Shown piece by piece: positions 61,016 through 64,000 of a stretch of 64,000 nucleotides of DNA. Each line of letters opens with the position of its first letter. Position 1 is the stretch's first letter. The notes beneath the pieces were generated by a model, which saw nothing but the letters and a program-made list of their open reading frames with translations, was not told the origin of the DNA and did not search any database. Source of the DNA: Planctomycetaceae bacterium. GTDB taxonomy: Bacteria; Planctomycetota; Planctomycetia; Planctomycetales; Planctomycetaceae. Location of the stretch: NCBI GenBank assembly GCA_020638955.1, contig JACKHO010000002.1, forward strand, positions 620,001-684,000, read 5' to 3'. A program made the position numbers and the translations under genes.

Positions 61016-62170
61016 ATGAGCCCTCTCGCCACTCCCGTCGCCCCAGCCCCCACGCCCGTAAAAACGGCGCGACCGCTACGAGTCTGCCATCTCAGTATGA
61101 CGCTGCTCACCGGTGGACTGGAACGACTGCTGGTCGACTACGGACGCTTCCACGACAGCAATGCGTTTCAACTGCACTTCGCTGCCCTCGATGACTTGGG
61201 GCAACCTGCTGACGATTTGCGGGACGATGGTTTCGACGTGCATTCCTTTCAGCTATCGAAGACGGGAAAACTCCGCACGCTCTGGAAAATTCGAGACTAC
61301 CTGAAGGCCCATCAAATCGACGTGCTGCACACGCACAACACGTACCCCTATTTCTACGGTGCGATTGCCGGCTGGATGGCGGGGACTCCCGTCATTGTGA
61401 ACACACAACACGGACGCGGCTGCGGTCCTGGAATTCGCAGCTTGTGGCAGTTCCGCATTGCGAATCGCTTCGGCCACTACGTCGGCGGCGTATCGAAAGA
61501 CGCCACTATCCTGTGTCAGGAACAGGACCGTGGTGCGGCCAGCAAAATGCATTGCATTTGGAACGGGATTGATCTCGAACGATTCGAATATCACGGCCCG
61601 CGTGTAGGCGGACCGGCCATTTCCGTGGGACGCCTTTCTCCCGAGAAAGACTTTGCGACTCTGATTCGGGCCATTAAACATGTCGTCGCTGAGTATCCCG
61701 ACTTCCGCCTGAAACTTGTCGGCAACGGCGCTGAACGAACGAATCTGGAAGCGTTGACCAAAGAGCTGGAACTGACCAACGTCGTCGAGTTTCTTGGCGA
61801 ACGCTCTGACGTTCCGGCATTGCTGCGAGACGCGAGTCTGTTTGTTGCCTCGTCACGCACGGAAGGAATTTCCCTCACGTTGCTGGAAGCTATGGCCGTT
61901 GGTTTGCCTATTGTGACGACATCAGTGGGCGGGAATCCCGAAATTGTTGTTGAAGGAGAAACCGGATACCTCGCGCCGTCAAAGAATCCTGAAGCTCTCG
62001 CGAAGTCAATTTGCAGAATTCTGGCCCAGAAGAACGAGTGGGATGAATTTGGCAAACGAGCCCGCGACCGTGTGGAAGAATTCTTCTGCATTCGTCGCAT
62101 GATCAGCAACTACGAGTCCGCCTACAAAGAAATGTACGCCAAGTCAAAACGCGGAGCATTGGCGAAGTAA
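61016..62170 (+). CDS. Family 4 glycosyltransferase
   Basis: 384-residue GT-B transferase of family GT4. Start ATG at 61016. Acceptor domain: RVCHLSMTLLTGGLERLLVDYGRF (G-G-L/A-E motif), HTHNTYPYFYGAIAG. Donor domain from about residue 195: ISVGRLSPEKDFATLIRAIKHV, VEFLGERSDVPALLRDASLFVASSRTEGISLTLLEAMAVGLPIV with E-x7-E. Retaining mechanism by family. Sugar donor unknown. Five bases separate it from the next gene, so co-translated. Confidence 0.93.
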   Translation: MSPLATPVAPAPTPVKTARPLRVCHLSMTLLTGGLERLLVDYGRFHDSNAFQLHFAALDDLGQPADDLRDDGFDVHSFQLSKTGKLRTLWKIRDYLKAHQIDVLHTHNTYPYFYGAIAGWMAGTPVIVNTQHGRGCGPGIRSLWQFRIANRFGHYVGGVSKDATILCQEQDRGAASKMHCIWNGIDLERFEYHGPRVGGPAISVGRLSPEKDFATLIRAIKHVVAEYPDFRLKLVGNGAERTNLEALTKELELTNVVEFLGERSDVPALLRDASLFVASSRTEGISLTLLEAMAVGLPIVTTSVGGNPEIVVEGETGYLAPSKNPEALAKSICRILAQKNEWDEFGKRARDRVEEFFCIRRMISNYESAYKEMYAKSKRGALAK

Positions 62171-62175
62171 GTCAC

Positions 62176-63327
62176 ATGACCACGTTATCACCACCATCGA
62201 ACAAACAAGCGTCGCCCAGTGCGAGCCCCAAGCTGCAGCCCGTCACGGGCCAGCAGCCGAAGAGTTCCGTGCGAGTTGCGATATTGGGATGTGGTCAAAT
62301 TGCTGATGCGCATCTCAGCCAAATCCAACGAATCAAATTCGCCGAGACCGTCGCCGTCTGTGATTCCCTCGAAGACCTCGCCTATCAGGCCGCGGCTCGA
62401 TTTAATGTTCCCGCTATGTTTACCGACTGGAGGGAAATGTTGCAGCAGGCACAGCCTGACGTTGTTCACCTTGCGACGCCGGCACATACGCATGCTGCGT
62501 TGGCCATTGAATTGATGAAAGCAGGCGTCCACGTCTATGTGGAAAAACCTTTCACACTGGATGTGAACGAAGCTGATCGCGTCCTGGCAGTCGCTCGTGA
62601 AACCGGCAAAGCCATTTGCGTGGGACACGACCAGTTGTTCGATCCTGTCTGGCTGCGAGTAAAACAACTCGTTGCCCAGGGAGCCATTGGATCGGTGGGA
62701 TTCGTCGAGTCGGTACTCGGTTATCCCATCAACGGCCAGTTCGGAAAGCTCGTCGCGTCCGATCCCAACCACTCCGTGCGTCGACTCCCCGGCGGATTGT
62801 TTCAGAATACGATTTCGCACCCCCTCTACCGCATGACTGACTACCTAACCGACGAGGTTCCGACCCTCATCGGTGGTTGGGAACGGAATACCGAATTCGA
62901 CTTCCCCACCGAGCTGCACGTCAGCCTGCTGGGAGAAAAGGTCAACGGCACACTGACGTTCAGCACCCGCATTCCGCCACAGCGCATCACGCGCGTGTAC
63001 GGCGAAAAGGGAACACTCACGGTCGACTTCGACACGCAAGTCATTCGCCGTGAAGCGCGTCCCCGTTTGCCGGGCGCCTTTGCCAAGCTCGAAGCACCGC
63101 TGCAGCACGTTACGGAAAGTGTTCGCAACCTCACTCGCAATCTCTGGCGATTTGCGTGGGGAGACATCCACTACTTCGCCGGCATGAAAACGCTGTTCGA
63201 GCAGTTCTACCGTTCCATCATGCACGGCAGCGAGCCACCCATTCCGGCCATCGAAATTCGACGTGTCACGCACATTATGGATCAGATTTTCGATCACTGT
63301 CGTCGTCAGGAAGGAGGCCAGGCATGA
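62176..63327 (+). CDS. Gfo/Idh/MocA family sugar oxidoreductase
   Basis: 383-residue NAD(P) enzyme of the Gfo/Idh/MocA family. After a 30-residue polar leader comes VRVAILGCGQIADAHLSQIQRI (GxGxxA), then AVCDSLEDLAYQAAARFNV and the EKP motif VYVEKPFTLDVNEADRVL intact. The C-terminal substrate domain contains VESVLGYPIN and GGLFQNTISHPLYRMTDYL. Unlike the exported homologue at 7294, this one has no signal peptide and sits in the polysaccharide cluster, so it probably makes or modifies an NDP-sugar precursor (for example a 3-keto sugar). The stop overlaps the next start by ATGA. Confidence 0.9.
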   Translation: MTTLSPPSNKQASPSASPKLQPVTGQQPKSSVRVAILGCGQIADAHLSQIQRIKFAETVAVCDSLEDLAYQAAARFNVPAMFTDWREMLQQAQPDVVHLATPAHTHAALAIELMKAGVHVYVEKPFTLDVNEADRVLAVARETGKAICVGHDQLFDPVWLRVKQLVAQGAIGSVGFVESVLGYPINGQFGKLVASDPNHSVRRLPGGLFQNTISHPLYRMTDYLTDEVPTLIGGWERNTEFDFPTELHVSLLGEKVNGTLTFSTRIPPQRITRVYGEKGTLTVDFDTQVIRREARPRLPGAFAKLEAPLQHVTESVRNLTRNLWRFAWGDIHYFAGMKTLFEQFYRSIMHGSEPPIPAIEIRRVTHIMDQIFDHCRRQEGGQA

Positions 63328-64000
63328 GCACCGCCAAACGCGTTTGCCTCACCGGCGCGACAGGGTTCCTCGGACGCCGACTCGTTCCCCGACTGCTGAA
63401 TGAGCAGGATGTGACCGTTCGTTGCCTCGTACGTAATTCCAGCGACGTTGATCCGCTACTGGGTGTACTCAGCGCCGAGCAACAATCTCGCATCGAATTC
63501 GTGCGCGGCGACATGCGTGATGCCGAGTACCTCAAACAGGGACTCGACTCCTGTGATGTGCTTTACCATCTCGCCGCAGCCCTCGGTGGCAGCACGTCGA
63601 CTCTGTTTCTCAATACTGTCGTACCGACACGACAACTATTGGATGTCGCTCACGCTCAGGGAGTTGGTCGTTTTGTGCTCGTCAGTTCACTCGGTGTGTA
63701 TGGCACCGCAGGCCTACGAAACTGGCAACAGGTGGACGAAACCTGCCCGCTCGATCCTCAGCCCGAACGGCGTGATCCTTATTCCTTCAGTAAGGTGCGA
63801 CAGGAACAGGTGGCCCGCGAATTCAGCCAGAAGACCGGATTGCCGCTCGTCATTGTGCGTCCGGGAGTCATTTTCGGTGAAGGGCGGCCGCTCATCACCA
63901 GTCGCGTGGGGCTGAGTGTCGGCCCGTTGCTCGTCCGCATGGGAGGCAGTCACTCCTTGCCGTACACCTACGTCGAGAACTGTGCCGAAGCACTCAAGCT
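63324..64000 (+). CDS. NAD-dependent epimerase/dehydratase, 3'-truncated by window end
   Basis: The start ATG at 63324 overlaps the previous stop and has a strong ribosome site AAGGAGG (63311-63317). No stop occurs before the window ends; at least 225 codons are present. The extended-SDR features are clear: CLTGATGFLGRRLVPRLL, RGDMRDAEYL, FVLVSSLGVYG, and the YxxxK pair in DPYSFSKVRQEQ followed by VIVRPGVIFGEG. It is the last visible gene of the polysaccharide cluster, which likely continues to the right. Confidence 0.88.
   Translation, partial: MSTAKRVCLTGATGFLGRRLVPRLLNEQDVTVRCLVRNSSDVDPLLGVLSAEQQSRIEFVRGDMRDAEYLKQGLDSCDVLYHLAAALGGSTSTLFLNTVVPTRQLLDVAHAQGVGRFVLVSSLGVYGTAGLRNWQQVDETCPLDPQPERRDPYSFSKVRQEQVAREFSQKTGLPLVIVRPGVIFGEGRPLITSRVGLSVGPLLVRMGGSHSLPYTYVENCAEALK

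Noticed and set aside
1..64000. CRISPR arrays, tRNA, rRNA, prophage, riboswitches
   Set aside because: I looked for regularly spaced direct repeats, cloverleaf-like stems with CCA/TTC loops and rRNA cores and saw none; a tool search such as tRNAscan or Infernal would be decisive.

Overview
The window reads as chromosomal DNA of a planctomycete (Planctomycetota, class Planctomycetia, most likely order Planctomycetales; genus not determinable by eye). The case rests on families typical of that phylum: a TIGR03009 protein, two DUF1501 proteins each paired with a giant PSCyt1/DUF1549/DUF1553 protein, Tat-exported Gfo/Idh/MocA oxidoreductases, a Cx(S/P)xR sulfatase, SASA-type esterases, VCBS/FG-GAP and PQQ-propeller secreted proteins. 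Base composition is moderately GC-rich, Shine-Dalgarno sites are mostly weak, and several starts appear to be GTG or TTG. I see no rRNA, tRNA, CRISPR array, prophage or plasmid function.

Layout. 1-6.1 kb: a secreted TIGR03009 protein, an LptF/LptG-type permease, and the cell-wall genes ftsW-murG followed on the same strand by a VCBS-repeat protein. 6.2-12 kb: a SASA esterase with a pair of compensating frameshifts, a Tat-exported oxidoreductase, a DUF5658 membrane protein, a MerR/B12-domain regulator that has lost the cobalamin ligands, a YjbQ protein and small membrane proteins, with a 66-bp palindromic repeat at 10.73 kb. 12-23.2 kb: minus-strand block for surface or periplasmic biology: a pyruvyl-transferase-like protein and two successive DUF1553-DUF1501 pairs. 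23.3-32.4 kb: a zinc-ribbon membrane protein, a small charged periplasmic protein, mqnE (futalosine menaquinone route), a secreted unknown, a PQQ-type propeller, a DUF971 protein and a large FtsX-type permease. 32.4-33.3 kb: two small secreted proteins very rich in cysteine, with a terminator and a hairpin over the ribosome site. 33.3-38.7 kb: second SASA esterase, kbl, a gingipain-fold-like secreted protein, a half-size TauE and a cysteine desulfurase. 38.76-40.94 kb: a SIMPL-domain gene cut by a complete IS4-family element with perfect 10-bp target duplication. 41-51.2 kb: a 3-beta-HSD-like dehydrogenase, a three-gene ABC operon, Ppx/GppA phosphatase, secreted nitrilase-fold amidase, sulfatase, PH-like membrane protein, FAD oxidoreductase. 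51.5-55.6 kb: sensor kinase, VWA protein, outer-membrane barrel. 55.9-64 kb: a surface polysaccharide cluster (ligase/polymerase, GT2, flippase, FemAB-like transferase, GT4, sugar oxidoreductase, epimerase) that continues past the window end.

The strongest leads for a closer look are the cysteine-rich secreted pair at 32.5-33.3 kb, the ABC operon at 42.2-44.6 kb whose ATPase lacks the usual Q-loop and H-loop residues and is followed by a pseudo-receiver protein, the cobalamin-blind CarH-like regulator at 9.2 kb, the probable clan CD peptidase at 35.5 kb, and the two sequence events that can be reconstructed base by base (the IS insertion and the double frameshift).
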